Origin: Paralithodes platypus | Taxonomy: Eukaryota > Arthropoda > Malacostraca > Decapoda > Lithodidae | Direction: 5' to 3' | Assembly: GCA_032716605.1 (NCBI GenBank) | Contig: CM064580.1 | Span: 33,368,728 to 33,432,727 of the forward strand | Length of the DNA stretch: 64,000 nucleotides | Shown: one piece after another, positions 53,809 to 64,000 of the stretch | How positions within the stretch are numbered: the first letter of the stretch is position 1 | Layout: every line of letters starts with the position of its first letter | The notes under the pieces: generated by a model | Database searches by the model: none | Seen by the model: only the letters and a program-made list of their open reading frames with translations | Told to the model about the DNA's origin: nothing | Program-made: the position numbers and the translations under genes

Positions 53809-54296
53809 TTAACCCCTTATTAGCGGGGCCCAACTTAAGTCCGTATCTAAAAACCTGGACTATGTGGCGGGGCCCGACTTTAGTCCGTGTGCAATTTTTG
53901 AGCAAGAATGGCTCTGAGAGAGAGACGAGCGACGGGAGGAGCGTAGGTTTCCTCATGACCGCTCGGCACGGACCCCGCACGCCTACTGACATCTACTCCA
54001 CACAAATCCACCCTCCCTACCTTGCCACACAGGGAATTATATAAGGAAATTACCGTATTTTAGGGTTTTTGCACTCTTGCTGCACGATCGTTGCAAGAGA
54101 ACGCGTGGTCGTAGAAGGATGGTTCTGGTGTCATTGGAAAGCTCAATTTATGCCCTTTCAGGGATACATAATTGTATTACGCTCTCGCTCTTGTTTATGC
54201 ATGAAAAAGAGCACGGAAACAAGGCCATTTAGGGTAAAAACACCCCGCTGGGTGCGTAGTGGAAAAAAACTGACGGGCCCGCTTGTAAGGTGTTAA
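53809..54296. mobile_element. TTAA MITE, 480-bp AGCGG family, copy 2
   Basis: 53813-54292 (480 bp) starts CCCCTTATTAGCGGGGCCC and its reverse complement starts CACCTTACAAGCGGGCCCG; TTAA on both sides. Excision with one TTAA joins LNFDINYQPGKLHMNADG in frame. Small ORFs inside (for example 54069-54296) end at the terminus and are not supported. Confidence 0.92.
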
Positions 54297-55032
54297 TTAT
54301 CAACCAGGGAAACTTCACATGAATGCGGATGGCTTCTCTTGCCTTCCCTTACCAAACTCTGACCACGCCTACTCCCTCACCACGATGCAGCTGCCAGATC
54401 AACAATTAGCCCCAGTAGACAAAGAAGTGCTTCAAAACTAGCCTTTAATACAAGCCTGGACAAATAAGATACGCTCCCTCTGGCTACCAGCAGAGACTTT
54501 CAAGATTTTAACAAGAATTGCGGGCAGTCGACGATCTAATGAACCAACGACATACAAGGAAACGGAATTCATCTCGAGATAAAAAAAAAAAAAAAAAAAA
54601 CATTGTTAAAAGTCTTTTGTACCACGTACTGGACACCCCAACCATCCTGACCTGCACAGAGAGCCACCCAAGCTTGTATACCTTGCGCCAAGGGCAAAGG
54701 CATCACCCGCATCCTTGGCCCATCAGGCACCCTCACTGCTACCAAACCATTTGACCTGTTGACAATAGATGCCATGGGACCCCTCAAACCCTGCTGGTTG
54801 TTCAGATTCATAATTACCTTTGTTGACACTCATTCAAAATTTGTATTAGCTACCCCAGTAAAAGAACACTCCGCAGTTGCTGTTGCAAACGCTTTACTGT
54901 CAGACTTTTTTCCATATTTCGGCTTACCCCCGGCACTCCACCCTGATCATACCATGAATTGTCTAGCCAAATATGGCTGGAACTGTCCAGACTACTTGGA
55001 TGCAAGATTTTACACTCCCCCCTATTGGCCAA
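54297..55032 (+). pseudogene. Gypsy-like RNase H end and integrase
   Basis: YQPGKLHMNADGFSCLP is the end of RNase H. The zinc-binding module is degraded around an A run at 54581. The integrase core reads FDLLTIDAMGPLKPCWL, IITFVDTHSKFVLATPVKEH and VANALLSDFFPYFGLPPALH in one open frame (54759-55030), with the first catalytic D in TIDAMG and a changed second motif. The rest is cut by the LINE scrap at 55033. Confidence 0.82.
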
Positions 55033-55500
55033 AAAGGAACTCAATATGTTGTTGTTGTTGTTCCCTAAGCTGCCTGGCCGAACAGCCCCGAGTCCCTGAG
55101 GAAGGCCATGGCCACGATCGGGCTTTCCCACAGAGCTCTCATTGAATGTAGGTTGTGTTGTTGGCGTAAGTGGTTGTGTGAAATGCAGTCTTCTATGATG
55201 TGTTTAATGGTATGGGGTGCTGTGTTACATCCCGGGCAGGCGTCGACAACGGAGTCATCCAGTCTCTTCTGATAGCTCAGGAGAGCTGGATGGTGTCCGC
55301 ATCTCAGCAGCCTGGCCAGGTGGACTCTGTCCTCGCGAGGGAGGGAGGATTCGGAAGGATGGATTTCGGGAGGTCGTGCATGCAGCTGCGTGTTGTCTGT
55401 GAGTGAGTGGATGGACTGGCGAGAGATATGAGTATGGATGTGCTTCTGAAAGTTGGTTCGGGGTGGGCAGGGAGGGAGAGAAAGGAGTCACCGCACCATT
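55033..55500 (-). pseudogene. LINE C-terminal scrap with (AAC)n tail
   Basis: On the minus strand VVDACPGCNTAPHTIKHIIE and RALWESPIVAMAFLRDSGLF form the zinc-type C-terminal domain (CxxC...H...C) of R1/Jockey-type LINEs, followed by a stop and an (AAC)n tail at 55033-55052. Flanking CAAT on each side may be a short target duplication in the gypsy integrase. Confidence 0.68.
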
Positions 55501-55577
55501 GCAATCCAACTGCTTACCAAACTGTAATCAAATATCACCACCACCTCGCCCGACCAACTGAGAATCATTCAATGGGG

Positions 55578-55720
55578 ATTTCTTTTTCTATGTGCATGCA
55601 AGAGACAAAAGGTAAACCTGCCTGTAACAAGTGTCCCCCTCAAGATTGAAAGAGTGATAGAGGACCAAAAGCAAGGTACGTTAGAGGCAAATTAGATGTG
55701 TTGGAAAGAAGTGTGGTGTG
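55578..55720 (-). pseudogene. Jockey-like LINE 3' end
   Basis: CTTTTTCTATGTG followed by GACAAAAGG and GTAACAAGTGTC, with AAAGAGTGATAGAGG, is the complement of the family 3' UTR seen at 41020-41245. It probably extends further right, but the coding part is not recognisable. Confidence 0.65.
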
Positions 55721-56421
55721 CTTGTTTAGTGTAGTGAATGAATAGGAGGAGGAGGTTTTTGTGAGAGTTAGCTGGATCACTCTCTGTGTAATTGAGGCAC
55801 AAATAGAAACAGTGAGGGAAACCAGACAAATGAAACGGCAACTCCTGATCATATGACTGTGTCCTCCCTGGGTACTGCCCTGCACGATGTGGGTGTGAAG
55901 CAACTACAACACTCAACATATACAATAGTGCCACAATGTATGTACAATGCAAGACAACTAGGCCTACTGCGACAGGCACAGGAAACAAATACAAAGACAG
56001 TGTACCGAGGTGCGAACGTGCTAGGATAAGTGCTTATATATATATATTAAATTAAAACCGGCCCGCAAGGTGTCGGGCAACTGAAAGTGTCTATGCAAGT
56101 ATTGCATGTTTTTTTATAAATAAATGTATGCCTGCTATCAAAGCCCTCTGATCCCTGGGTAGTTATAATTAAGTTACATTTATATGCACAACACAAATGG
56201 TAACAGAGACAACCTCAATCTCTTCACCATGCCAGCTGGCCCAGTTAGTTAGTTAAAATAGGACTTCAGAGGCTATCAACCCTTCTGGATTATTAAGCCA
56301 GCACACTGTAAGTCAAGAATAGCGTCAGGACTGGAGCCCCTTTTCGAGAACTCCAGTCCCTTGCTGACCCAGGAGTGAGGTGTAGTAACAGTGACAGTGA
56401 CTGTTACGGTTACTGAGTCTT
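55721..56421. other. No gene seen
   Basis: Antisense ORFs at 55640-55994 have no family motif. 56290-56390 repeats GGACTGGAG / CTCCAGTCC in inverted form, and 56400-56420 contains AGTGACAGTGACTGTTAC, nearly palindromic. Confidence 0.45.
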
Positions 56422-56973
56422 AGGAGTGTCAAACTCATTTGCTCTGGCGGGCCAAATTTGACACGGTACAATATTGTAGGGCCCCATTAATGTAGCAGGC
56501 CAAATATAATATACCGGTAATGCCTACACCCGTCCTAATCTAAATTAAAAAAAATGCTTCATATTATCCAGATCTAACAATTTCATGAAATATTAAAAGC
56601 ACATACAGTATAAATATATTATATAATATGAATTTACGGCAACCGTAGCACCTGTCGCACTATGTGCTTTATCCCAGTAACCTTGGGCCACAAACTGAGC
56701 ATGACTGCAAGAACTGTCCAACTGGCCCCGAATTGAGCATATCATAAACCGGTTGACGATTTTATTCTGTCTAAGAAGAACGTCTAAGGGTGAAAGTATA
56801 TTTAATCTGCTTTAAGCTTCTTACTCTCACAAGTACTTCCTAAAATTAGACCTTAAGTTAAAAAAGTACCAACATGTAATATATTAAAGAAATACTAATT
56901 TTGTATAGAAGAAAATGCAATATTTGACACTACTTGGCCAAACTGGGTCGCGGGCTGCATGTTTGACACCCTG
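56422..56973. mobile_element. hAT-type MITE with GTGTCAAAC ends
   Basis: The left end is AGGAGTGTCAAACTCATTTG and the right end in complement is CAGGGTGTCAAACATGCAGC, matching the widespread nonautonomous hAT ends of CAGGGGTGTCAAAC type, with GCGGGCC and its complement GCGGGCT just inside. No 8-bp target duplication is clear. Confidence 0.65.
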
Positions 56974-57340
56974 CGGCACCTGTAGTTCACACCCCAGACA
57001 CCTCGTCGCCCAGGTATCTCTACCACACCTGACAGGTATCGCCAGCACACCCAGACACATTTTATCATATCTCCTATATAAAACATGTATTTCATTGTAG
57101 GGCAATACACACATTCACTACAATAATTATTCAATACACCAAAGACCTAACCTTGCCTGTGGAGGGTGGCCATCGAAGGGTAAACTCCTTTTCAAAATCC
57201 CTACACAGGTAGGAGGCTCACTGGCCAATCAGAAACGAGGGTGTGTGGTGCTGGGACCAATCACAGGCAGTATGGAGAGAAAGCCATCATGATACTATGG
57301 GGCCCTAATTTATTTTACCAGACCACTCCCCATTTTTTAG

Positions 57341-57669
57341 TTGGTCTGGTATGGCCTCCCCTTTCCCACTTCTGTGTGAGGGCGTCTCGCTCTTTCCGTA
57401 GGAAATGGTGAAGGAATAAATATAAAAACTTAATAATACTGAGAATGCTCCTTCTTTTAACCTCGTCTGGATTAAAGAAAATCTACTACCTGGCTATACA
57501 AACATCAAACTACATAGCGAGAATGCCAGAAGAAGGAACAGCACACGCCAGTTTTGTGAGAAATTGGTACGTGAGGAGAAACAAGAGAAACTAGAAATAG
57601 CCAAAAACTTACAGAAAGAGCGAGACGCCCTCACACAGAAGTGGGAAAAGGATGCCATACCAGACCAAT
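57341..57669. repeat. Inverted repeat at the Penelope-like element's 5' end
   Basis: 57341-57399 is the reverse complement of 57611-57669 with about 3 differences over 59 bp (shared core GAGACGCCCTCACACAGAAG). The arms enclose about 211 bp. Confidence 0.92.
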
Positions 57670-60044
57670 TCAAATAATCGATCAAAAACTGCTTCAACTC
57701 AGTGAGCAACATAGACGCACAACAGAGAGCACTACCATCAATAAGCTCTGACGCTTGTATGGTGGGAATATAACACTGCCTAGACCATCCAAAGGGTACA
57801 TCAACCTTGCTAACACCGAATTGACCCCCAACCAAGAAGATCTGCTCAACAAGGGTCTCAACTGCCACTATATCAGCAAATCCAGACTCCACCGAAAGCG
57901 ACTTGAAATTGAAATACTTCTTAATGATATCATGCGACTCCTCGAGAAGGATGGTAAGGTCACCACAACCCCTGCCCTCCAACCCACCCTACTCCCCGAA
58001 GCCGCTAAGACGAGGATCTCACCACAGCTAACTCGTCAACAAGAAGCACTTCCAAGCATCTAATAAACTACAAGAAAACCCCAGTATACTGTAGTCATCA
58101 GGCAAGCCGATAAAGCCTCCTGCCTTGTGATATATGACTGACAAAGAAGAATACCTTAAAAAAATGGACAGCATCCTAAACGACGAGAACAAATTCAAGA
58201 GCATCAACCGTAACCCGACCAAGGACATAAAGCGGAGAGCCAACACCACCATCTCTGCTATTTATGCCAAAGCTGGAAGGATCCACCTTAAGAAACTCAT
58301 AGGAGAATTTTCCCCAGGGTATGCCTATATGGTACCATCAACACCCACAAACCAGAGAATCCCCTCTGCCCCATCATCTCCCAAATTCCTACCACCACAT
58401 ACCAGATCGCCAAGACCTTAAACAACCTCCTCACTTCCTACGTACCATGCCTATACAGTCTATCCTCATCTAACGACTTCCTAGAAATACTAAGAGATGC
58501 CCTCCCGACTGAGGATCACATCATCGCCTCCCTCGACGTAGAGAGTCTGTTCACCAATGTATCTGTGGACAGGACCATCTACTTCATCCTATGCCGAGTA
58601 TGCCACTGCCCCGACACCACACCGCTGGACATAACGGAGACCACCCTGAGGACACTGCTGGAGCTGTGCACCAAACAGGCTCCCATCATCTGCCTCAGTG
58701 GAAACATGTACCAGCAGCTTAACGGCATGGTGATGGGCAGCCCTCTTGGAGTTCTCTTTGCTAATTTCTTCATGGGAACTATCAAGGAGGAACTCCTGGC
58801 TGCCCACCACCCCTCAGTCTACTGCAGATATGTGGACGACATATTTGTTGGGTGAAGGACCTCGGAGAGCTGCAGGATCTGCAGCAGCGTTTCATGGCCG
58901 CCTCTGGACTTACTTCACTTATGAAGAATCTACTGATGGACGACTCCTCTTCATGGACATCCTTGTTTTCACTTATGAAAATGGCTTCAAGACTACCGTC
59001 TACACTAAACCCACTACCAATGGACATTGCCTTAATGGTGACAGTGAGTGCCCCCGACAATACCTCCAGTCTACTATTTCTGCCTACGTCAGAAGAGCCC
59101 TCACCCACTGTACCACATGGAGAGATAATCACCTAAAACTCAAAAGACTCTCCCAAGTACTCATTGATAATGGGTACTCTAAATCTGATGTATTTATCAC
59201 CATGAAACGGCAACTAGAAAAGTGGTACAACCAGGACACCCCTAACAATAGCTCCCCCGATGACATCAAGATTTACTACCGCAATTACATGTCCTATGAC
59301 TACAAGACTGACGAGACGATCATGAGAGAAATAAATAATTGACAAAAACGTCCACCCCACCAACCCTGACAACAAAATCACTCATTATCTAATACAAATA
59401 TCACAAAACCTACAACCTCGTCCTCAAGGACCGCCCTGCCACTACTAAGAGCCCGAGGAGTGACGATCATGTCATATACCAACACACATGCAAATGTGAG
59501 GACTGTGGACCTCACACCTACATTGATATGACAGACTCGCCTATCTCGTCGGCTCACCCTACACCTCCAATCTGGAGCCATTAAGGAACACTACAAACAA
59601 CCCTACCACCAAGCCCTGACTCGCCCCGACTTGGACAAGCACACTACCATACTTGACAAGGAAAGCGACCCCAGACGACTTACCATCCTCGAAGTTCTGT
59701 ACATACAAGCCCTACGACCCAGTATTAATCATCAGACTCAAGACCTACAGGTACTTCCCTTAATGAGACAACATGTACCGGCAGACACTCGCCCCTCTCC
59801 CTTGCCCAACTCCACCACACACCATGACAACGCAGGCACCCGCCTCTCCCCCTCACACAGCACCACCACGCAACAGGACAGTGCAAACACCAACATAACC
59901 CCCAGCCAACCAGCGACGAGATACAGCCAGAGACTGACCCAGCGACAACCCACCACCAATGGAGGCCTTCCTAGTGCACCTTAGCCACGCCCCCACCTCC
60001 TCCCTGATCTGCAAAATCCCATAAATACATCCAACTCGCCCCAT
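57480..60044 (+). mobile_element. Penelope-like retroelement: RT plus GIY-YIG endonuclease
   Basis: Fragments in three frames: NLANTELTPNQEDLLNKGLN (57790), LLEKDGKV, KADKAS- and EEYLKKM-type blocks (58100-58170), GNMYQQLNGMVMGSPLGVLF and YCRYVDDIFVG (YVDD at 58829-58840), DILVFTYENGFKTTVYTKPT (58960) and, near 59466-59560, CKCEDCGPHTYIDMTD, the GIY-YIG core. The C-terminus shows LDKESDPRRLTILEVLYIQA (59650). This is the domain order of Penelope-like elements, which use an RT related to telomerase and a GIY-YIG endonuclease. It is broken by at least five shifts or stops. Confidence 0.9.
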
Positions 60045-60201
60045 ATATATATATATATATATGCGTCCAAGATGGGTAAGCCTGGAACCTCGGCACCAAT
60101 TATAATCATTCTCATAAGTTCTTCAGTTTCGCTATTGCTATTTTCGCTATAGCGGTAGGATTAGGGCACTAATTACCTGTGATAGCAGAGGGATGAGTGT
60201 T

Positions 60202-60285
<84 letters not shown>

Positions 60286-60494
60286 CGGTATTGAATATTA
60301 GTGAAAGAGATGTTTTCTTCTAATTTCAGTCCTCGCTACATGCAGCCTAATTATATACTTAATATTACCTGGTATTATTATGAGAATGGGGTGATCGAAA
60401 TTTTCTCCTACCGCATAAGTTTTATTTATGAATAAGGTAAAAGCTTGAGTTTGTCTCTAGATCAATTCGACCATTAGATTTGTATTGTTCTATA
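60045..60494. other. No gene; TA and GT microsatellites
   Basis: (TA)n at 60047-60062, TA-rich tract at 60203-60250 running into (GT)n at 60251-60282. The rest is AT-rich. Confidence 0.7.
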
Positions 60495-60865
60495 TTCCAT
60501 CTACTACCTCTCGGGCATAGGCTGAGAGCCTGTACAGTACAATCAACCGTTATTGAACAGTGAAGCCCGTGAGGTATCGTTCCAGTCTAGGGAGTGAGAC
60601 ATGTGAAGCACTTTTTAGCTGCAACCAGCCCCTGCCATCTTGCCTTCGTAGGATGCATGGGTCTTAGTTGCTCACTCACTGCTCGAAGCAGCCCTATCTC
60701 TGAAGCTGTCTCGCTCCAGTGCTTCACTGTCTCACCTCCTAGACTCTGACCCTCACTCTCAGAACACCACGTATAGAACTCATTAGGCATTGCCCCTCTA
60801 TAGCATATTTTTGAATATGGGAATATTCATACAGTGCTATTTAATCAGGGAACAGGTAAACTTTA
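60495..60865 (-). mobile_element. SINE, second copy, without tRNA head
   Basis: In complement it contains the body and 3' end of the SINE at 49672-50160: ACTACCTCTCGGGCATAGGC at one end and TGGGAATATTCATACAGTGC at the other. Head absent, so 5' truncated or a body-only relative. Confidence 0.78.
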
Positions 60866-60916
60866 ACCAATAGCATCTCAACCAGGACCATTACTCTCAG
60901 TGACAAGGTAAAATTC

Positions 60917-60930
60917 TAACCTAACCTAAC
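60917..60930 (-). repeat. Short interstitial TTAGG tract (complement)
   Basis: TAACCTAACCTAAC, nearly three AACCT units. Confidence 0.55.
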
Positions 60931-61197
60931 GGAAATGATTGAAGTAGTCTTTTAGTGGAGTTTTCCGGTCACTGTGTCAATAGATAGGTTTCTCTACTTT
61001 ATAAAGTATACGAAATTGTTCATCGTACGACGTACTCTATTAGTATTATCCTGTGATGTGGTAACAAAATTATGCAACACAAATTCGAGGGCCTATAAAG
61101 TGAATTGAAGCAGAGTATTTTGTGAATAAGCTGATAAATGCTAAGGGTACGAAATGTAATGTAATCCTTGAGCCACTTTTCTCTGGTATGGTGATAG

Positions 61198-61365
61198 GTG
61201 CACAACAAATACGAGGCTCTGCAGAAGGAGGTGAAGCGACTGCGTAAGTCTATCCACCGTAGCCTGATGGAGAGGCCCTCCTCCGTGCGCAAACTGAAGC
61301 AGCTACTGGAGAAGGAGATTCAGGAGGTGGACGGCGAGACGACCAAGCTAGCGGAGCAGGTTCAG
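61198..61365 (+). CDS. Host gene, exon 4 (168 nt)
   Basis: The acceptor is GGTATGGTGATAG and the donor CAG|GTGAGG. The 56 codons in phase 0, VHNKYEALQKEVKRLRKSIH to KLAEQVQ, form a highly charged amphipathic coiled-coil-like helix with heptad leucines. It follows exon 3 after a 12,280-bp intron filled with transposable elements. The reading frame stays open past the donor for some 70 bases by chance. Downstream exons were not found before base 64000. Confidence 0.76.
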
Positions 61366-61854
61366 GTGAGGTTTGGGAATTATTGTAAGTCTATTGCTAC
61401 ATGTTGCCACCAAAAATATAGTAAATTTGTGTAGCAATACAGATATGTCACTGTTACTAATTTTCTACTCCTCGTTTGTTATTTGTTTATGATTAAGATT
61501 AATTACATTTATCACGGTCAGATATTTATTGTGAGTGTCTTACTCCCTCAATACATAGCCGTTAAAGATTAATTTGAATGTGTTATGATCTGAATCACAC
61601 GAGTTACGGGTTACGACGAGTTACGACGCAGACTAACGTAAGTCAATCTTTATATCATACGAAAAAATGGCCAAGCAACGTTTCTGCTCCATAAGGTTGA
61701 ATATGCTAGGCTAGTGAGGAGCTTCGAAATAATGTTTCCTTATTTCTCATGACGCTATGCCTTAACCATGAATAGTTGAAAATAATTAAGCTTCTCATAA
61801 CGTGTGATTCTTTAGACAATAATCATATATCTTCAACCTTTTCACAGCGGCCAA

Positions 61855-61990
61855 TGTAAATGTACGTCCTATGTAAAAAAGGCCTACAATGCAGCCGAGG
61901 TAGATATACGTTCTGGTAGTAACGGTTGAGTTGGTTGCACCAACCCGCTCCGCTTGTTGCCAGACACTTCCAGGGGGCTCTAACTTTACC
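61855..61990 (-). repeat. Dispersed repeat T, copy 2 (inverted)
   Basis: Complement of the phrases at 46212-46300, including GTTGGTTGCACCAACCC and GCTTGTTGCCAGACACT. Confidence 0.65.
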
Positions 61991-64000
61991 ACCCATACTT
62001 ATATCAGTGTGCTTAGTGCATTGGTTGAGGGAAGTTGTGGGTACAATGAAGAGGTGTTTTAGAAGCTGAAGATTAATAAAAACAGGGCCACTTCTCCATG
62101 TAATTGTGAAAGCTATATACCAGGTATCAATATAAGGCTAATTTCATATTTTTTTCAACAACTCATACTGTCTTGTAAGCACAAAACATGATAAAATAAC
62201 TATATATTATCGAGTTATTGCGCAAGTGGAAGTGAAACAGAAATTTGTATATTTTCATTTGTGATTGTAAAGTGTGGGGTCAGCTTTCAGCGAAGAAACA
62301 AGCAAAGTATTGATTGATTTTTTTTGGTGTGAGGAGGTAGAGAGGGGATGGTGACTGTTATAAAGAGTTCAGCCAAATCTTTTCATTGGAACTCATTCCA
62401 ATTTGCTCAGGGCTACGGATATGGTGCTAGAGCGATGTATATTGAGCGGAATTAGGAGGAAAACTGCCACCTGGGCGTAGTCTTCTTTATACAAGCCACG
62501 CAACAAAAGAGTTAAAGGGTGTGGGAGATGTATTTCCTCGAGTGGCTGTGGAAAAAGACTGGCCACCCGCTCCAGAATTGATTTTCTCTCTGTGTGACTC
62601 AATGTCACACAGCATTGCCAATAGCTTTCCTATTTTCTTCACATCGATCACTATTTGTAGCAAAATTTTCATGTGGATCGCTGGCTTGGGACTGCAATTA
62701 GCAGTTTTGCATAATTTAGGAAAAGCCTTCAAATCACTCGATTAGTGGTTCTGCGTGCTAAGGGGATAATGTTTGCAATTCGCTTCAAAGGTAATAGGGC
62801 ACAGAATATAGTTTTGCTTTCAATTAAAGGAAAAGGGACACAATATCTCTACAGATGCACATTCTAAATGCGGATGCAGATGAGATCTTATTATGAAATG
62901 AAGAAGGGGGAATGATCAATAAAGGCTTTTACGTTAGCCGTACACATGATATTTATATACTTTAATAAGATAGGGGAGACCGGTCTCACTGGGAATATAT
63001 GCGCCAGGAGAGAGCTGAGAGCTTTATGATACGTATATAGCGATAACTCAATAAATGGATCATCAATGGTATGGTATGTGTTTCTGGGATTTGGTACTCA
63101 CGTGGTGGTTGAGTCGTTACTATCTTGGGGTTCCTGGGACTACCTCTCGCAAATCAATGGTGGAGGGGCCTTCTTGCTCCTCTTCAAGGGACTCCTCTCT
63201 GGCACGTCTTCACACATGGAGATTGGCCACACTTCTTACCACAGTTATGCCCCAGGGGGCGCCATCGTCACTTTAATAGGGGCCCAGGGCATATCATGGA
63301 CTGTGCCCTCTACACAGTAGAGGGTTCGACTTGCATGTGTCAACTTTGCTGGGCCATGTATTGCAACTATTCGGGGACGGAGCGTCCTCACGACCTACTG
63401 CTTTCACTGCTACTATCACTATTACTGCCGTTGCTCTCTCCTCCCTCCATCCAGTGTCTCGGGGTAGTTTTCAGCCTCTTTGTCCACTCTTCTTTGAGGT
63501 GTTTAAAGTAAGAGTCCTGATATGGGTCAATCAGTCTTTTCAACTCTTGTAATTCTTTGTGCAATTCTGAATCAGGCACATAGAATAGAATGGCTGGTTA
63601 CTTAAGGGTGGAGTATCCAGGTGGGGTCCACGAGGTGTGTCTGGTGCTTGTGGTGAGGGGGTGGGACGCAAGGGAGGAGGGGGTTGTTATTGAGGCTGTC
63701 CTGGCAAGGTAATGATTAATTTATTCCGTCTTCTTGGGCATTTCGCAATCTCCCGCCATAATGTTAGTTACGGCCAATTACTGGCAAACTGTCCTGCGGT
63801 GTTTGATTTGGGCTAATCACCTTTCTAAGCCTTCTGTGATGTCATTCGCGAGACTCATTCGTTAGGCGTGTAGGCTCAATTGATAGATGTGTAGACTCGA
63901 TGGCTTGTTGGTTTGTAGACTCTGTGGCTAGTCAGGGTGAAGTAAGGCATAGTGACGTAAAAGGTGCCAGGTCTTGATAATAGGTATTTCAGGTACTTGT
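61991..64000. other. No assignable gene; possible unrecognised transposon ORFs
   Basis: Two minus-strand frames look more coding than their surroundings. 62393-62732 has KAFPKLCKTANCSPKPAIHM and VIDVKKIGKLLAMLCDIESH; 63388-63579 is rich in E, K, L and ends in a serine tract. I recognise neither family. The overlapping plus ORFs at 63055-63552 occupy three frames at once and cannot all be real. A downstream exon of the host gene was not found. Confidence 0.4.
62393..62732 (-). pseudogene. Unidentified coding-like segment
   Basis: Minus-strand frames 62487-62732 and 62393-62608 overlap and together suggest one protein with a frameshift near 62490. The first has a cysteine-containing start (FPKLCKTANC) and a helical middle; the second starts near ERKSILERVASLF. 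Could be a transposase or a host pseudogene; no function is claimed. Confidence 0.35.

Larger units (their letters stand above)
50781..55570 (+). mobile_element. Ty3/gypsy-like retrotransposon remains, multiply interrupted
   Basis: Order of blocks: protease near 50781-50912, RT 52506-53094, RT/RNase H 53306-53808 and 54297-54500, integrase 54600-55032. Insertions, left to right, are a solo BEL LTR (51710-52500), a 203-bp MITE (53099-53301), a 480-bp MITE (53813-54292) and a LINE scrap (55033-55500). No LTR was identified for this element. Left and right limits are uncertain. Confidence 0.82.

Noticed and set aside
55407..55649. Plus-strand ORFs around 55200-55650
   Set aside because: Complement of the LINE scrap with CPGC...H...C on the minus strand.
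57494..57982. 162-codon minus-strand ORF
   Set aside because: Lies antisense to the Penelope-like element and has no motif of its own.
63055..63552. Four overlapping plus-strand ORFs
   Set aside because: They use three frames over the same bases, lack motifs and have no splice or start context.

Overview
This window is eukaryotic, from the repeat-rich genome of an invertebrate, most likely a decapod crustacean. The reasons are: non-LTR retrotransposon proteins of the type I associate with crab genomes, a BEL/Pao retrotransposon and a Penelope-like element, tRNA-derived SINEs, very many microsatellites, short interstitial TTAGG tracts (the arthropod telomere repeat), GT-AG introns with conserved phase, and a 100-N assembly gap. 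Nothing bacterial is present.

Layout. 1-5655: 3' three quarters of a BEL/Pao LTR retrotransposon (gag, protease, RT, RNase H, integrase, 3' LTR), broken by frameshifts. 5656-9742: a fragment of a second repeat (element E), an assembly gap, LINE fragments and a TTAA-flanked MITE. 9743-11647: a 1.9-kb solo LTR sitting in a LINE tail. 11.7-19.7 kb: a SINE, TTAA elements, a decayed RTE-like LINE and a 32-bp satellite. 20.0-27.45 kb: a three-level nest. A Jockey-like LINE on the minus strand is split by an RTE-like LINE on the plus strand, which is split by a 2.77-kb TIR transposon carrying the only long intact ORF of the window (576 codons). 27.45-34.3 kb: a CR1-like LINE split by a TTAA MITE, then a Jockey-like LINE split by a nearly full-length RTE-like LINE with a 13-bp target duplication. 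35.7-39.8 kb: an 18-bp tandem array split by the 3.1-kb element E. 40-46.7 kb: LINE tails, microsatellites, a P-element-like transposase fragment and a foldback element.

The only plausible host gene lies on the plus strand at 46712-61365. It has four short exons (175, 130, 84 and 168 nt) with AG/GT borders whose phases join without a break and encode a charged alpha-helical protein, perhaps part of a dynein heavy-chain stem (an inference). The intron between exons 3 and 4 is 12.3 kb and holds a SINE, a Ty3/gypsy-like element itself hit by a solo BEL LTR, two MITEs and a LINE fragment, then a hAT-like MITE, a Penelope-like element and a second SINE.

The most useful result is that many insertions can be verified inside the window. 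Removing the insert plus one target-site copy joins the interrupted reading frame of the host transposon. This works for the TIR transposon (TA), for three MITE insertions (TTAA) and, with weaker support, for the solo BEL LTR (AATAT). No cellular operon-like or defence system was found.
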